In this document: positions 17,397 to 26,739 of the stretch, piece after piece
How positions within the stretch are numbered: the stretch's first letter is position 1
How the letters are laid out: each line of letters starts with the position of its first letter
DNA from: Caldilineaceae bacterium
GTDB taxonomy: Bacteria > Chloroflexota > Anaerolineae > Caldilineales > Caldilineaceae
DNA length: 64,000 nucleotides
Direction of reading: 5' to 3'
NCBI GenBank assembly: GCA_022827195.1
Contig: JAJDTL010000004.1
Span: 186,001 to 250,000 of the forward strand
Made by a program: the position numbers and the translations under genes
Notes under the pieces: generated by a model
What the model was told of the DNA's origin: nothing
What the model saw: the letters and a program-made list of their open reading frames with translations, nothing else
The model's database searches: none

Positions 17397-18944
17397 ATGG
17401 AACCCTCACCCGGCAAACAGCTCTTCATCGACGACTACTTCATCGAGTCCCTCCACGGCGCACGCCGCGTCCTAAACCAGCCCCAAAAACTGACCGTCGA
17501 CGGGCCGCTCCACATCCCCTTCGACCAACCCTGGGACTCCGAGTTCGCCCAGCCCGGCCGCGTTGTATACGACGAAGAAACCGGCCGCTTTCGCATGTAC
17601 TACCGTGCCTGGGACGGCGAACGCTCCTACCTCTGCGCGCTCGATTCCAGCGACGGCCTCAACTGGGAACGACCCGAGCTCGGGCTCGTCAAGTTCGACG
17701 GCTCCACGCGCAACAACATCACCAACGCGCCCGCCGACCACCTCACCATAATCTGCGACCCCCGCGAACAGGATGCCGCCCGCCGCTGGAAAATGATCGA
17801 CAACAGGCCCTTCGGCGTCGACGAGGCCGGCAATGAGCGCTGGCGCGCCTACTACTCGCACGACGGCCTGGACTGGCATCTCTACCCCGAAGACCGCCAC
17901 AGCGACCAGAAGATGCTCTTCAACTTCGGCTCCCCCTACGAGACCTTCGGCGGCGTCATCGACCCCGATGCCCCCTACGTCTACTACTCGCAGCGCGGCT
18001 CCAACCGCCGCACGCGCGTCCTCGGCCGCCGCGACAGCCAGGACTTTCTCAACTGGTCCGGCCTGCGCACCGTCATCGAACAGGACCTGCTCGACCCGCC
18101 CGGCACCGAATTCTACTCGGCCGGCTTCGACCCCGTCGCCCGCACCGTCGGCGGCCTGCACGTCATCATGCTGCAGACCTTTCTGACCGACCTCACAGAG
18201 CCCTACGCCATCGCCGACGCGGCAAACTACTGGGGCCAGGAGAGCGGCTCCAATGCCATGCCCGCGCGCGTCGACGGCTTCGTCGACTCCCAGCTGGCCG
18301 TCAGCCGCGATACCGTAGCCTGGACGCGCTGGCGCCAGCCCCTCATCCCGCGCGGTGAACTTGGCGCTTGGGACGGAGGCATGCTCTACGCCGACGGCCC
18401 TGTCCTCCACGACGGCAAACTCTGGTTTTTCTACATGGCCGGCAACCTGACCCACGGCGGCTACAGCGAGCAGCCCTGGCAGGGCGCCTACTCGACGCCC
18501 AACCGCCGCGGTAAAGGCGTCGCGCACCTGCGCCCCGACGGCTATGTCAGCGTCGAAGCCGCCGCCTACGCCCCCGGCATCCTCACGACCCACCGCTTCC
18601 GACAGGAAGAGGGCGGTCAGATTCATGTCAACGTCGACGCCGCCGCCGGCGAGCTCCGCTACGAGCTGCTGGCCGACAGCGGAGAGCCGATCCCCGGTTT
18701 CACCGCGGCCGAATGCGATCCGGTCCGCACCGATTCGCTCGACGCCGTGCTCTCCTGGAACGGCAAGCCGGGCTGGCCGCCCGTCTCCGACAGCCGCCGC
18801 GGCCGCTACCCGAACCTGGTCCAGTCCGAATTCTACGTCAAGCTCCGCTTTCACATCGCTCCAGGCACCAAGCTCTACGCACTCACCATCGACCCGCCTG
18901 AAGTCATGGTGTGGCAGGTCAAAATCAGAACGCGCATCGACTGA
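17397..18944 (+). CDS. Five-bladed beta-propeller glycosidase-like protein (copy 2)
   Basis: 515 residues, clearly related to the protein at 12497: it opens KQLFIDDYFIESLHGARRVL, has propeller motifs VVYDEETGRFRMYYRAWDG, WERPELGLVKFDGSTRNN and LWFFYMAGNLTHGG, and ends in the same beta-sandwich with IPGFTAAECDPVRTDSLDAV and TKLYALTI. Asp and Glu residues on the propeller strands (for example IDDYF near residue 12) are candidates for catalysis, but no family member I can name has been characterised. It starts a plus-strand run followed by PhyH, another propeller protein, a nitrilase and a deacylase. No signal peptide. Confidence 0.72.
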   Translation: MEPSPGKQLFIDDYFIESLHGARRVLNQPQKLTVDGPLHIPFDQPWDSEFAQPGRVVYDEETGRFRMYYRAWDGERSYLCALDSSDGLNWERPELGLVKFDGSTRNNITNAPADHLTIICDPREQDAARRWKMIDNRPFGVDEAGNERWRAYYSHDGLDWHLYPEDRHSDQKMLFNFGSPYETFGGVIDPDAPYVYYSQRGSNRRTRVLGRRDSQDFLNWSGLRTVIEQDLLDPPGTEFYSAGFDPVARTVGGLHVIMLQTFLTDLTEPYAIADAANYWGQESGSNAMPARVDGFVDSQLAVSRDTVAWTRWRQPLIPRGELGAWDGGMLYADGPVLHDGKLWFFYMAGNLTHGGYSEQPWQGAYSTPNRRGKGVAHLRPDGYVSVEAAAYAPGILTTHRFRQEEGGQIHVNVDAAAGELRYELLADSGEPIPGFTAAECDPVRTDSLDAVLSWNGKPGWPPVSDSRRGRYPNLVQSEFYVKLRFHIAPGTKLYALTIDPPEVMVWQVKIRTRID

Positions 18945-19019
18945 TTCCAGCCGCTGGCTTCTTCTTGTAGAATAGACTCACGAAAGATTCTCGTTGAACG
19001 AACCGACCGGGAGAGCACA

Positions 19020-19808
19020 ATGAAAGAGACACTGACCGACGAACAATGGCGTCAGTATGAAGCCCAGGGCTACCTGCGCCTGGGCAAAGTCCTGGGCGAC
19101 GAAGAGCTCGCCGTCATCCAGCGGCGCATGGACGACATCATGCTCGGTCGCGCGCCGCTCGACTACAGCCGCATCGCCATGCAGCTCGATCGCGAGCCCG
19201 GCACCGGCAAGCCCGGCCCCCAGACCAAGGGCCACAAGGGCGCAACGCTCAGCTACCGCAAGATCCAGGACCTCGAATACGATCCCAACTTCCTCGCCTA
19301 CATGCAGAAACCGTTATTCCGACATATCTGCGCCCGCGTCTACGGCGAGGCCACGCCGGTCGCCTGCTACCGCGCCATGTTCATGAACAAGCCGGCGCGT
19401 GAAGGCACGCCCCTGATCTGGCACCAGGACCGCTGGCGCAATCTCGATCGCGATCCCCTCATTACTATCTGGACCGCCCTCGATCCCGCCACCATTGAAA
19501 ACGGCTGCGTCCAGATCGTTCCCGGCGCGCACCACACCCTCATCAACCCCTCCAACCCTTCCGGTTTCATGGAGCCGGAACAGGCCGAGGAGCTGACACG
19601 CGACGCCGAGATCGTCTTCCTGGAGATGGAGGCCGGCGAGTGCGTCCTCCTCCATAACCACCTGCCCCACAGCTCCGAGGTCAACAACACCGACATTCCG
19701 CGCCGCGCCTTCAGCGCCTGCTATATGGACGCCGCAACCGTCGCCGCCAACGGGGACCGGTTCAACATTATGTTCGGCGCCGGCGCCATGCAGCCCGAAG
19801 TGGTCTGA
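19020..19808 (+). CDS. Phytanoyl-CoA dioxygenase (PhyH) family oxygenase
   Basis: 262 residues. Iron ligands H135 and D137 (IWHQDRW) and distal H217 (LPHSSEVNN), with an Arg pair near 228 for 2-oxoglutarate; the central strand NGCVQIVPGAHH is typical. GGGAGAG precedes ATG 19020. It lies between two propeller genes on the same strand. It differs considerably from the PhyH proteins at 7552 and 13987, so the three probably act on different intermediates rather than being recent duplicates. Confidence 0.88.
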   Translation: MKETLTDEQWRQYEAQGYLRLGKVLGDEELAVIQRRMDDIMLGRAPLDYSRIAMQLDREPGTGKPGPQTKGHKGATLSYRKIQDLEYDPNFLAYMQKPLFRHICARVYGEATPVACYRAMFMNKPAREGTPLIWHQDRWRNLDRDPLITIWTALDPATIENGCVQIVPGAHHTLINPSNPSGFMEPEQAEELTRDAEIVFLEMEAGECVLLHNHLPHSSEVNNTDIPRRAFSACYMDAATVAANGDRFNIMFGAGAMQPEVV

Positions 19809-19873
19809 ATGACCGCGCGCCGCGGCCCTCCCACCGCAGGGCGCGGCGGTACCGAAACGCTCCGGAGTCAGCG

Positions 19874-21337
19874 ATGATCATTCACAACGGCGGTCCGCGC
19901 CAGCAGTTGGACGAAGTCGTACTTTTTCCTTTCGACGATCACAGCCTGCCGCTGCAGTGCGGCGTCGAGCTGCACCTGGACGGCCACCATACACCCTGCG
20001 GCCGTACTCACGTCGCTGTCGGGCTGGGCGAAGAAGGCGCGCCCGACAGCCGCCGCGTTGTCTATTACGGGAGCGTCGTGCGCGTCGACGACATTCTGCT
20101 GATGTGGTACCTAGGCCAGGGCGACGAACCCGGCTGGTTCGAGCGCGTCTGCTTCGCAACCAGCAAGGACGGCTATAAGTGGCACAAGCCACAGCTCGGT
20201 CTGGTCGAATACAACGGAAACCGCCGCAACAACCTCGTCGATCTCAACCAGGGCAACCACCACGTGCAGAGCTGCGTCGTCTACTACGACCCCGACGATC
20301 CCGAACCCGGCCGTCTCTTCAAGATGTTGTTCCAGTCGCGCAAATACGAGAACCGTTTCGCCGCGGCGTACAGCCCCAACGGGCTGATCTGGCAGGAGTC
20401 GCCCAACAATCCGGTCGGCTCGTGGTTGGAGATGGCGGGCGGGACGAGGCACGACGGCTGCTACTACGTCTGCGGGCAGGGCGGCGTACACGCCGGCGGG
20501 GTGCGGCAGTTGGTCACCTATGTCTCCTACGATTTCGAGAACTGGTCGCAGGCCTCCTGCATGGGCATGCGCCGCTCAAACGTCTCGCCGCGGCCGGCCG
20601 TCGCCGGCGGCAGCAGCGGCGAACAGATCCATCTCGGCGCCGGTCTGTGGAACCGGGGCAACGTTATTGTCGGCTTCTACGGTATGTGGAACGGACATCC
20701 CTCCAACGACCGCCGCCTGGTTTCGATGGACCTGGGCCTGGCCGTCAGCAACGACGCGCTCCACTACCGCGAGCCGGTCGCCGACTACCCGATCGTGTCC
20801 GCGGCCGAGGACGGTTGGGAGGAGTTGCCGGACGGCCATACCCTTGTCAACTATCCGGCGCTGATGCAGGGGCAGGGCTTTGAACAGGTCGGCGAAGAGA
20901 CGCTTTTCTGGTACGCGCCGTGGCCCGAACAGAGCAGCGACGGCGTGCGGGTCGCGAGCTGGCCGCGCGACCGCCTCGGCTACTTCCAGCCATTTACCGC
21001 CGCGCGCTTGAAGCCCGGACGGGGGGGTCACGTCGTCTCTGCGCCCATCGACCTCGACGGCAGCCCGGCGAGAGTCGCCCTCAATGTTGACGGACTCAGC
21101 GAGCACAGCGCAGTATCTGCGGAGATTTTGAGCGAGAAGTTGGAACCGCTGCCGGGATTCTCCGAAGCGGATTGTAATTTGCCGACCGAGTCCGGCCTCT
21201 GCCAGCCGCTCAGCTGGCAGGGAGGGGATACCGTGCAGTGCGAAGACGGCCCCGTCCGCCTGCGGTTGAACTTCAGCGGCCTCCGCGCCGAGGACGTCAA
21301 GTTATATGCCGCCTATGTTTCAGCGGCATCCTCTTGA
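19874..21337 (+). CDS. Beta-propeller glycosidase-like protein (copy 3, divergent)
   Basis: 487 residues. Less like copies 1 and 2 at the N-terminus (FPFDDHSLPLQCGVELHL) but with the same layout: VVYYGSVVRVDDILLMWYLG, WHKPQLGLVEYNGNRRNNLV, later propeller strands (VIVGFYGMWNGHP), and the C-terminal sandwich with LPGFSEADCNLPTESGLCQP and VKLYAAYV. The WxxPxLGLVEYNGxxxNN block is shared by all three proteins. GGAG precedes ATG 19874. Likely to work on the same class of substrate as the other copies. Confidence 0.7.
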   Translation: MIIHNGGPRQQLDEVVLFPFDDHSLPLQCGVELHLDGHHTPCGRTHVAVGLGEEGAPDSRRVVYYGSVVRVDDILLMWYLGQGDEPGWFERVCFATSKDGYKWHKPQLGLVEYNGNRRNNLVDLNQGNHHVQSCVVYYDPDDPEPGRLFKMLFQSRKYENRFAAAYSPNGLIWQESPNNPVGSWLEMAGGTRHDGCYYVCGQGGVHAGGVRQLVTYVSYDFENWSQASCMGMRRSNVSPRPAVAGGSSGEQIHLGAGLWNRGNVIVGFYGMWNGHPSNDRRLVSMDLGLAVSNDALHYREPVADYPIVSAAEDGWEELPDGHTLVNYPALMQGQGFEQVGEETLFWYAPWPEQSSDGVRVASWPRDRLGYFQPFTAARLKPGRGGHVVSAPIDLDGSPARVALNVDGLSEHSAVSAEILSEKLEPLPGFSEADCNLPTESGLCQPLSWQGGDTVQCEDGPVRLRLNFSGLRAEDVKLYAAYVSAASS

Positions 21338-21391
21338 ATGACAAGTCGGTATTCTTGATTCGCCGGACAAGCGCAATGGCCAGGAGACCCC

Positions 21392-22231
21392 ATGTATGAG
21401 CGTGTAGAAGTCGCCGCTATTTCCTTTCGCCCCAAAAAGTGGGACAAGGCAGCCAACGCCGACCGCATGGAAGAGCTATTCGTCCGCGCCGCCCAGGACA
21501 GTCCCCGCCTGATCCTGACGACCGAGGGCGCGCTGGAGGGTTATGTCGTTATGGAAATCGTCGAAGGCAGGGCCTCGCCGGACACCATGCTGGAGGCGGC
21601 CGAACCGATCGATGGCCCATACATCCGCCGCTTTCAGAGACTGGCCCGTTCCCTCAAGACCTGTCTCGCCTTCGGCTTCGCCGAGCGCATCGGCGACGAG
21701 GCCTTCAACTGTGCGCTCTTTCTCGACTCACAGGGCGAGATCTGCGGAAAATATCACAAGGTGCAGCTTGCCGAGGGAACACATCCGACCTGGCGCTTCA
21801 ACCGTGTCGGCTCCCGACTTCGGGCCTTCGACACGCCCATCGGCCGCGCGGGATTCGTGATCTGCAACGACCGCTGGAACCCGCACATCGTACGCGCCCT
21901 TGTTCTCGACGGCGCCCGAATCATTCTCATCCCTTCCTACGGCAGCAAGTCCAAGTCCCAGAATCAGGCCGTCCTCGCCAGGGCGCGTGAAAACGGCGTT
22001 CCCATCGTCGAGGCGAACGTAGGGATGAACCTGATCATCAGCAAGGGTGAGATCTGCGCCTACCAGTGGGGCAACGACCAGATTACCTGCGGGGTCGTCG
22101 ACGTGCCGGTCGCGCCCGGCGAGGTCGCGGCGCGCAGGGCCGAACAGGAGTACCTGGAAGCGCAAACGCTCGAGATGGACCGCCGCTATCAGAATACCCT
22201 CGAGAGAGTCGGTCAATTGACCAGCGGTTAG
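21392..22231 (+). CDS. Carbon-nitrogen hydrolase (nitrilase superfamily)
   Basis: 279 residues. The catalytic triad is complete: E45 (TTEGALEG), K123 (GKYHKVQL) and C158 (VICNDRWNP), with a nearby second Glu in the middle. Such enzymes hydrolyse amides, nitriles or carbamoyl groups through a cysteine thioester. AGGAG precedes ATG 21392. The position between a propeller protein and a D-aminoacylase-like gene suggests amide cleavage in the same catabolic route. It cannot be assigned to a named branch from sequence alone. Confidence 0.9.
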   Translation: MYERVEVAAISFRPKKWDKAANADRMEELFVRAAQDSPRLILTTEGALEGYVVMEIVEGRASPDTMLEAAEPIDGPYIRRFQRLARSLKTCLAFGFAERIGDEAFNCALFLDSQGEICGKYHKVQLAEGTHPTWRFNRVGSRLRAFDTPIGRAGFVICNDRWNPHIVRALVLDGARIILIPSYGSKSKSQNQAVLARARENGVPIVEANVGMNLIISKGEICAYQWGNDQITCGVVDVPVAPGEVAARRAEQEYLEAQTLEMDRRYQNTLERVGQLTSG

Positions 22232-22288
22232 AATCCTCTGCCGCGGCAGACCCTTCATGGAAACAGTTGCACTTTCACTCCTAGACCG

Positions 22289-22318
22289 GCCCGCCCACGA
22301 GCGATTCGACGGGCGGGC
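22289..22318 (+). terminator. GC-rich hairpin between nitrilase and deacylase genes
   Basis: Perfect 8-bp stem GCCCGCCC / GGGCGGGC with a 14-nt loop. Only a weak T run follows (ATCTTTC), so it may be an attenuator or mRNA-stability hairpin rather than a full terminator. Confidence 0.4.
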
Positions 22319-22353
22319 GAATCTTTCGGCACAACACCCAGAAGGACCCATTC

Positions 22354-23919
22354 ATGTTTGACATCGTAATTCGCGACGGTGAAATTATCGACGGCTCCCG
22401 GTCCCCGCGTCGTCGCGCCGACGTCGGCATCAACGGGGACAGGATCGCTGCCCTCGGCGATCTCAAGGACGCCGACGCGGGCCAGGTCATCAATGCCGCC
22501 GGCAGAGTTGTCGCCCCCGGCTTCGTCGACGTCCACAATCACTCCGACGGCTGGCTGCTCAAGACGCCCCAACTGGTCAGCAAGACGAGCCAGGGCTTCA
22601 CCACCGAAGTGATCATGGCCGACGGCATCTCCTATGCCCCGGTCAGCCGCCGAACCGCCCGCGAGTGGATCTACTACCTGCGCGGCCTCAACGCTCTGCG
22701 CATGGAGGACTACAGCGGCTGGGAGAGCCTCGCCGACTACATGGCGCTCCTCGACCGCCGCAACGCCCAGAACGTCATCGCCCAGCTCCCTTACGCCAAT
22801 GTGCGTACGCTCATCTGCGGCTGGGATTCCGACGCGCCCGACGACCTGCAGATGCAGCTGATTCAGAAGCAGGTCGAACAGGGCATGGAGGAGGGCGCTT
22901 GCGCCCTGTCCACCGGTCTCGACTATGCCGCCCAGTGTTTCGCCTCTACCGCCGAACTCGCGAACGCCTGCCGGCCCATGGCTGCTGCCCAGGCCCCCTA
23001 CGTCACCCACATGCGCTACAAGACGGGCATACTTCCCGCACTGCAAGAGGCGGTCGAGATCGGAAGGCGCGGCGGTGTGCCTGTGCACATCTCCCACCTC
23101 AAAGCGCCGAGCGAAGCCGATGGCGAGGCCATTCTGGACTACGTCGACCGCGTAGCCGTCCACGAGGTCGACTTCACTTTCGACGTCTACCCCTATCTGG
23201 CCGGTTCAACCCTGCTAAACTACCTGCTCCCATACCAGATTTGGCGCGACGGCCCCTTTGCCGCCCTGCCGAAACTGCACGATCCCGACATGCGCGCCCA
23301 CATCGAGCGCAGCCTGCCTGTGCACGCCTCCGATCTGGATGCCGTTAAGATCGCTTGGCTGCCGAGCAAGGAAAACAGCTGCTACCAGGGCAAGACGCTG
23401 GGCCACTATGTCGCTGCAGTCGGTAAATCGCCCACAGACGCCCTTTGCGACCTGCTAATCGAGGAAAACCTGGCTGTATTGCTCGTCTTTTTCCACGGGG
23501 AAGACCGTTTCGTCGAGCCGTTCCTGGCACACGAAAAGTACATGATGGGAACCGACGGCGTCTTCCATGAAGACGCCACCGTCCATCCACGTCAGTACGG
23601 TTCGGCTGCTCGTCTGCTTGGGTCCTGTGTGCGAAAGGGGCTGTTTTCCCTTGAAGAAGCCGTCTGGAAGCTGAGCGGGGCGGCCGCAAACCGTTTTGGC
23701 TTGAAGGAGCGCGGCCTTGTGAAAGAGGGATTCTACGCCGACTTAGTCGTATTTGATCCTGATTCAGTCCAGGACCACGCCACGTTTGAAGAGCCTCATA
23801 GGTATTCGACCGGTGTCGGCGACGTTCTGGTCAACGGCGTGGCAGTAATCTGCGATGGCGCGCCGCTGGAACTGGCCGGTCCCTCCCTGCCGGGAAGGGC
23901 CATTCGATATCGAGTGTAA
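22354..23919 (+). CDS. N-acyl-D-amino-acid deacylase/dihydroorotase-like amidohydrolase
   Basis: 521 residues. Amidohydrolase-fold metalloenzyme; the D-aminoacylase branch removes acyl groups from D-amino acids. Metal ligands are in GFVDVHNHSD (H61, H63), the Cys ligand region is EEGACALSTGLDY, further ligands are in THMRYKT and VHISHLK, and the catalytic Asp is in MMGTDGVFHED. The small beta-sandwich is built from both ends (MFDIVIRDGEIIDG and ADLVVFDPDSVQD). AAGGA precedes ATG 22354. Together with the M20 peptidase and nitrilase it makes three amide-bond hydrolases in this locus. Confidence 0.88.
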   Translation: MFDIVIRDGEIIDGSRSPRRRADVGINGDRIAALGDLKDADAGQVINAAGRVVAPGFVDVHNHSDGWLLKTPQLVSKTSQGFTTEVIMADGISYAPVSRRTAREWIYYLRGLNALRMEDYSGWESLADYMALLDRRNAQNVIAQLPYANVRTLICGWDSDAPDDLQMQLIQKQVEQGMEEGACALSTGLDYAAQCFASTAELANACRPMAAAQAPYVTHMRYKTGILPALQEAVEIGRRGGVPVHISHLKAPSEADGEAILDYVDRVAVHEVDFTFDVYPYLAGSTLLNYLLPYQIWRDGPFAALPKLHDPDMRAHIERSLPVHASDLDAVKIAWLPSKENSCYQGKTLGHYVAAVGKSPTDALCDLLIEENLAVLLVFFHGEDRFVEPFLAHEKYMMGTDGVFHEDATVHPRQYGSAARLLGSCVRKGLFSLEEAVWKLSGAAANRFGLKERGLVKEGFYADLVVFDPDSVQDHATFEEPHRYSTGVGDVLVNGVAVICDGAPLELAGPSLPGRAIRYRV

Positions 23920-23974
23920 CCGTTCCGCAAACCAAGACAAGCCACGGGATTCCTCTCCAGCCGCGGTATTCGGC

Positions 23975-25750
23975 TCACCCGGCAGGCGTCGGAGTCGCGG
24001 TAGGGGCCGCTTCAACCGGACACTCGGACCACAGGCCGGCTCCCTGGCCCTGTGCCTCCTCCGCGGCCGCCAGAATGCGCGCAGCATAGCTGCCCGGTGT
24101 GCCGGAGTCGTCATACTTGGCGTAACCCTGCCTTGCCAAAGACTCGTTCAAGAGCCGTCCGTTCGCCAGCCAGACGTAGCCAAGCAACCTGCCCAGCTCG
24201 TCTCGCCCGGTGCGCTCCACACGAACCGTCTCTCCTTTGAACAGACTGGCGAAAAGCGACGCCTGTTCTCCAAAACACTCGACAACGCCTTCCGCTTCGG
24301 GGGCATCGATGTCTTGCAGCAGAATCCTTTCCTGGGTCCCATCTTCAAAGAGCAGGTCCAGCGTATCGCCGTCCACGACGTGGGTGACGACCGCCTGGTC
24401 GCCCGTGGGGTTTCCGGGCGGGTCTTCTTGCCCCGGCGCCGCCGGCGCTGCCGGCGCCGCGGGTTCGGCGGCCACGACGGGTGCGTCAGCCGCGCTGGTG
24501 GCGGTCACGTATAGAGCGAAGACCCATCCATTCTGGCCGTCGAAATCGAGCCGGAACCATTCTCCGGTTTCGTCCTTTCCCGTGATCTGAAACTGTTCGC
24601 CCGCGTTGGCGCCGCCGATTCTGTCGTATTCGGTGCCGGGTCCCGCGCGTACATTCAAGTCACTGTCGACGGTAGCCTGTGCTCCCTCGGGCGCGGCCAT
24701 CTCGCCACCGCCTGCAACAGGCACGTTCTCGGTGTTGGCTGCCGTCACAAATGGGGCGAAGAGCCAGCCGGCCTGCCCGTTAAAGTCGATCTGCCACCAA
24801 TCGCCGTCTGCGTTCTTGCCCGTTACGGGGAACTCCTGTCCGAGTGTCGCCGCGCCGACAATTTCATAGGTTGTTCCGGGGCCTTGGCGCACGTTCATTT
24901 CGCCGTTGACAGTCACGACGGCTCCGCCCTGGGCCGGAACTTCGACACTGCCCACAGTGGCTACATTTTCGGCTCCGGCAGCCTCAACAAAGGGGGCGAA
25001 TATCCATCCTGTCTGACCGATGTACTCAATTCGCCACCACTCGCCGTCCTCGCTCTGGCCGGTGATGTCATATTCCTGCCCGTAGGTGGCCGGCCCGATG
25101 ACAGCGTAGTTTGTGCCCGGACCGTTTCGCACATTCATATCCCCGTTGACTGTTACGAAGGCCCTTTTCTCCATCATCTCCATCTCGCCTGCCGCGACCA
25201 CCGGCACGTTCTCGGTATCGACCGCAGTCACATACGGCGCGAAAATCCACCCGGGCTGACCCTCCAGGTCGATCTGCCACCAGCTGCCATCGGCGTTTTT
25301 GCCGGTGACGTCAAACTCCTGCCCCAGCGTTGCGCCGCCGACGATTGGGTATTCAGTCCCCGGGCCGGCCCGCACGTTCATGTCTCCGTGAACGGTAACC
25401 TGCCCCCTGATGACAACTTCAGCCGCAGCCGTTGTCGGCTCGGCGGTCACGGCCGGTTCAAGCGTTGCTGTCTCGGTAGCGGTTGCAGTCGGCAGTGCAG
25501 CTGTCGCTGTCGGTGTTGGCGGTTGGGGTGTCGGCGGCGGTTGGGTGGCTTCGGGTACAGGGGTGGAAGTCGGCAGGACGGCGGCTTCCTCGACTTCATC
25601 CCCGCGGCAAGCGCTCAATCCAAGGGCCAATAGCAGGAGAAAGTACACGGCTTTCTCTCTGCCAAAAGAAGGGCGCTCTAACCTTGCCTCGACCATTCCA
25701 ACAATACGTGGACGGCGATATGGCGGCAAGTCATTCTCGTTCGAAGTCAT
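23975..25750 (-). CDS. Lipoprotein with four SH3b repeats and a C-terminal thermonuclease domain
   Basis: 591 residues. A hydrophobic segment ending in the lipobox LGLSAC lies near residues 35-48; a Thr/Pro/Ala-rich linker follows. Four bacterial SH3 domains come next, each with a D-(M/L)-N-V-R-x-GPGT-x-Y motif and a final GW(I/V/L)FAxYV/FV block (roughly 115-175, 195-260, 275-340, 350-415). The staphylococcal-nuclease domain occupies about 445-580: VDGDTLDL, RILLQDIDAPE, and VRVERTGRDELGRLLGY. It would be a cell-surface nuclease held near peptidoglycan or envelope polymers. ATG 25750 follows the kinase stop by 11 nt; ATG 25696 would give a more normal signal length. Confidence 0.88.
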   Translation of the reverse strand: MTSNENDLPPYRRPRIVGMVEARLERPSFGREKAVYFLLLLALGLSACRGDEVEEAAVLPTSTPVPEATQPPPTPQPPTPTATAALPTATATETATLEPAVTAEPTTAAAEVVIRGQVTVHGDMNVRAGPGTEYPIVGGATLGQEFDVTGKNADGSWWQIDLEGQPGWIFAPYVTAVDTENVPVVAAGEMEMMEKRAFVTVNGDMNVRNGPGTNYAVIGPATYGQEYDITGQSEDGEWWRIEYIGQTGWIFAPFVEAAGAENVATVGSVEVPAQGGAVVTVNGEMNVRQGPGTTYEIVGAATLGQEFPVTGKNADGDWWQIDFNGQAGWLFAPFVTAANTENVPVAGGGEMAAPEGAQATVDSDLNVRAGPGTEYDRIGGANAGEQFQITGKDETGEWFRLDFDGQNGWVFALYVTATSAADAPVVAAEPAAPAAPAAPGQEDPPGNPTGDQAVVTHVVDGDTLDLLFEDGTQERILLQDIDAPEAEGVVECFGEQASLFASLFKGETVRVERTGRDELGRLLGYVWLANGRLLNESLARQGYAKYDDSGTPGSYAARILAAAEEAQGQGAGLWSECPVEAAPTATPTPAG

Positions 25751-25761
25751 GTCAGGACCCC

Positions 25762-26385
25762 TCAGTCAGGCGGCTCCGTCTTCGCCGCGTCTACGATCAG
25801 TCCCACGGCAGCATCCTCGGGAATGCGGCCCGTGTCCAGCATCAGATGATAGTGGCGGCTGTTTTTCCAGTCTGCGCTGGCGAAAAACCGCTGGTACCAG
25901 TTTCGCCGCTGTTCGTCGGCCAGGTGAATGATGCGCCGCGCCGTACCGATATCGGCCATTTTTCTCCGTCGTTGAATGCGCCTGGCGCGCAGTTCCGGCG
26001 ATGCGTAGAGGTGCACGTGCAGCGCCGAAACGTGCTCCTCCAAAATCAGTTGAGAGCCGCGCCCGATGAAAACGGCCGATCCTCTCTCAGCCAGTGAGCG
26101 AATCGCGTTCGCCATCTGTTCAACGTACGTCTTCTGGTCCATCGGGCGGGTCCGCCGGCTGGGGTCGGCCGAAAAGAGTGAGCGCATTTCCTGGCTGACA
26201 ACGCCGGCCCGCGCCATCAGCTTCTCTTCCGCCTCCACGATTACCTCGACCTCGACGCCCGCCCGCCGCGCCATTTCAGCCAGCACTTCCTTGTCGATGC
26301 AAGGCGCGCCCAATTTCGTTCCAACCGCTTCAGCAATGCGCGTGCCTCGCGAGCCCAGTTCCCTCGAAATGGTAACGACCGCCAT
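25762..26385 (-). CDS. Cytidylate kinase-like family protein
   Basis: 207 residues. Begins AVVTISRELGSRGTRIAEAV, a modified P-loop typical of the cytidylate-kinase-like family, with GSAVFIGRGSQLIL and an Arg-rich lid (ELRARRIQRRRKMAD) further on. The start is fixed by an almost ideal Shine-Dalgarno (AAAGGAGGTT) before ATG 26385; the longer frame to 26625 is unsupported. The genuine substrate is unknown, since family members without the core Cmk context are rarely tested. It is likely co-transcribed with the SH3b-nuclease gene. Confidence 0.8.
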   Translation of the reverse strand: MAVVTISRELGSRGTRIAEAVGTKLGAPCIDKEVLAEMARRAGVEVEVIVEAEEKLMARAGVVSQEMRSLFSADPSRRTRPMDQKTYVEQMANAIRSLAERGSAVFIGRGSQLILEEHVSALHVHLYASPELRARRIQRRRKMADIGTARRIIHLADEQRRNWYQRFFASADWKNSRHYHLMLDTGRIPEDAAVGLIVDAAKTEPPD

Positions 26386-26739
26386 TCCAACCTCCTTTGC
26401 ACGCGTGAAAAACGCGCACGGGACCGGTGCCAGGTCGACTTGCGACTTGCCGCCGCGGTCCGGACCCCAGTGGCGCGGCGTCGGTCTTGGCAGTGCTTCG
26501 GGGGCAATCGTACTCGCCCAACCCACGGACGAAAATGTCCGAGAGCCAACATGACTCGTTTCGGCGGGACAAAATTGCCTTCCCGATCCAGCTAAAGCAT
26601 ACGTCGATTGCACCAATGCGCGCAAGTAGTCATCAGATGCTCCACATATCCCGAAACCGGTGCGCGCCCGCGCCAGGGATGGTGGACATCATGCGGGGAC
26701 CGTTGCCCTGGCGTGTCCAGTTGGGGTAGGATAGCGGCC
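26386..26739. other. Divergent intergenic region, no gene seen
   Basis: About 350 nt between the leftward kinase gene and the rightward amidase gene. It should carry promoters for both; no clear -35/-10 pair stands out. Confidence 0.5.

Noticed and set aside
17472..18854. 460-codon minus-strand frame opposite the second propeller gene
   Set aside because: A high-GC shadow frame: Val/Ala/Gly-rich and without motifs, while the plus-strand frame has clear family features.
24480..25400. Repeated DNA units that could suggest a tandem array or CRISPR
   Set aside because: Units are about 235 nt, imperfect, and encode the four SH3b domains of one protein. No CRISPR-like repeat-spacer pattern was seen anywhere.
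26386..26625. Upstream extension of the cytidylate-kinase-like gene
   Set aside because: The ideal Shine-Dalgarno before ATG 26385 and the start of the conserved domain there argue against it.
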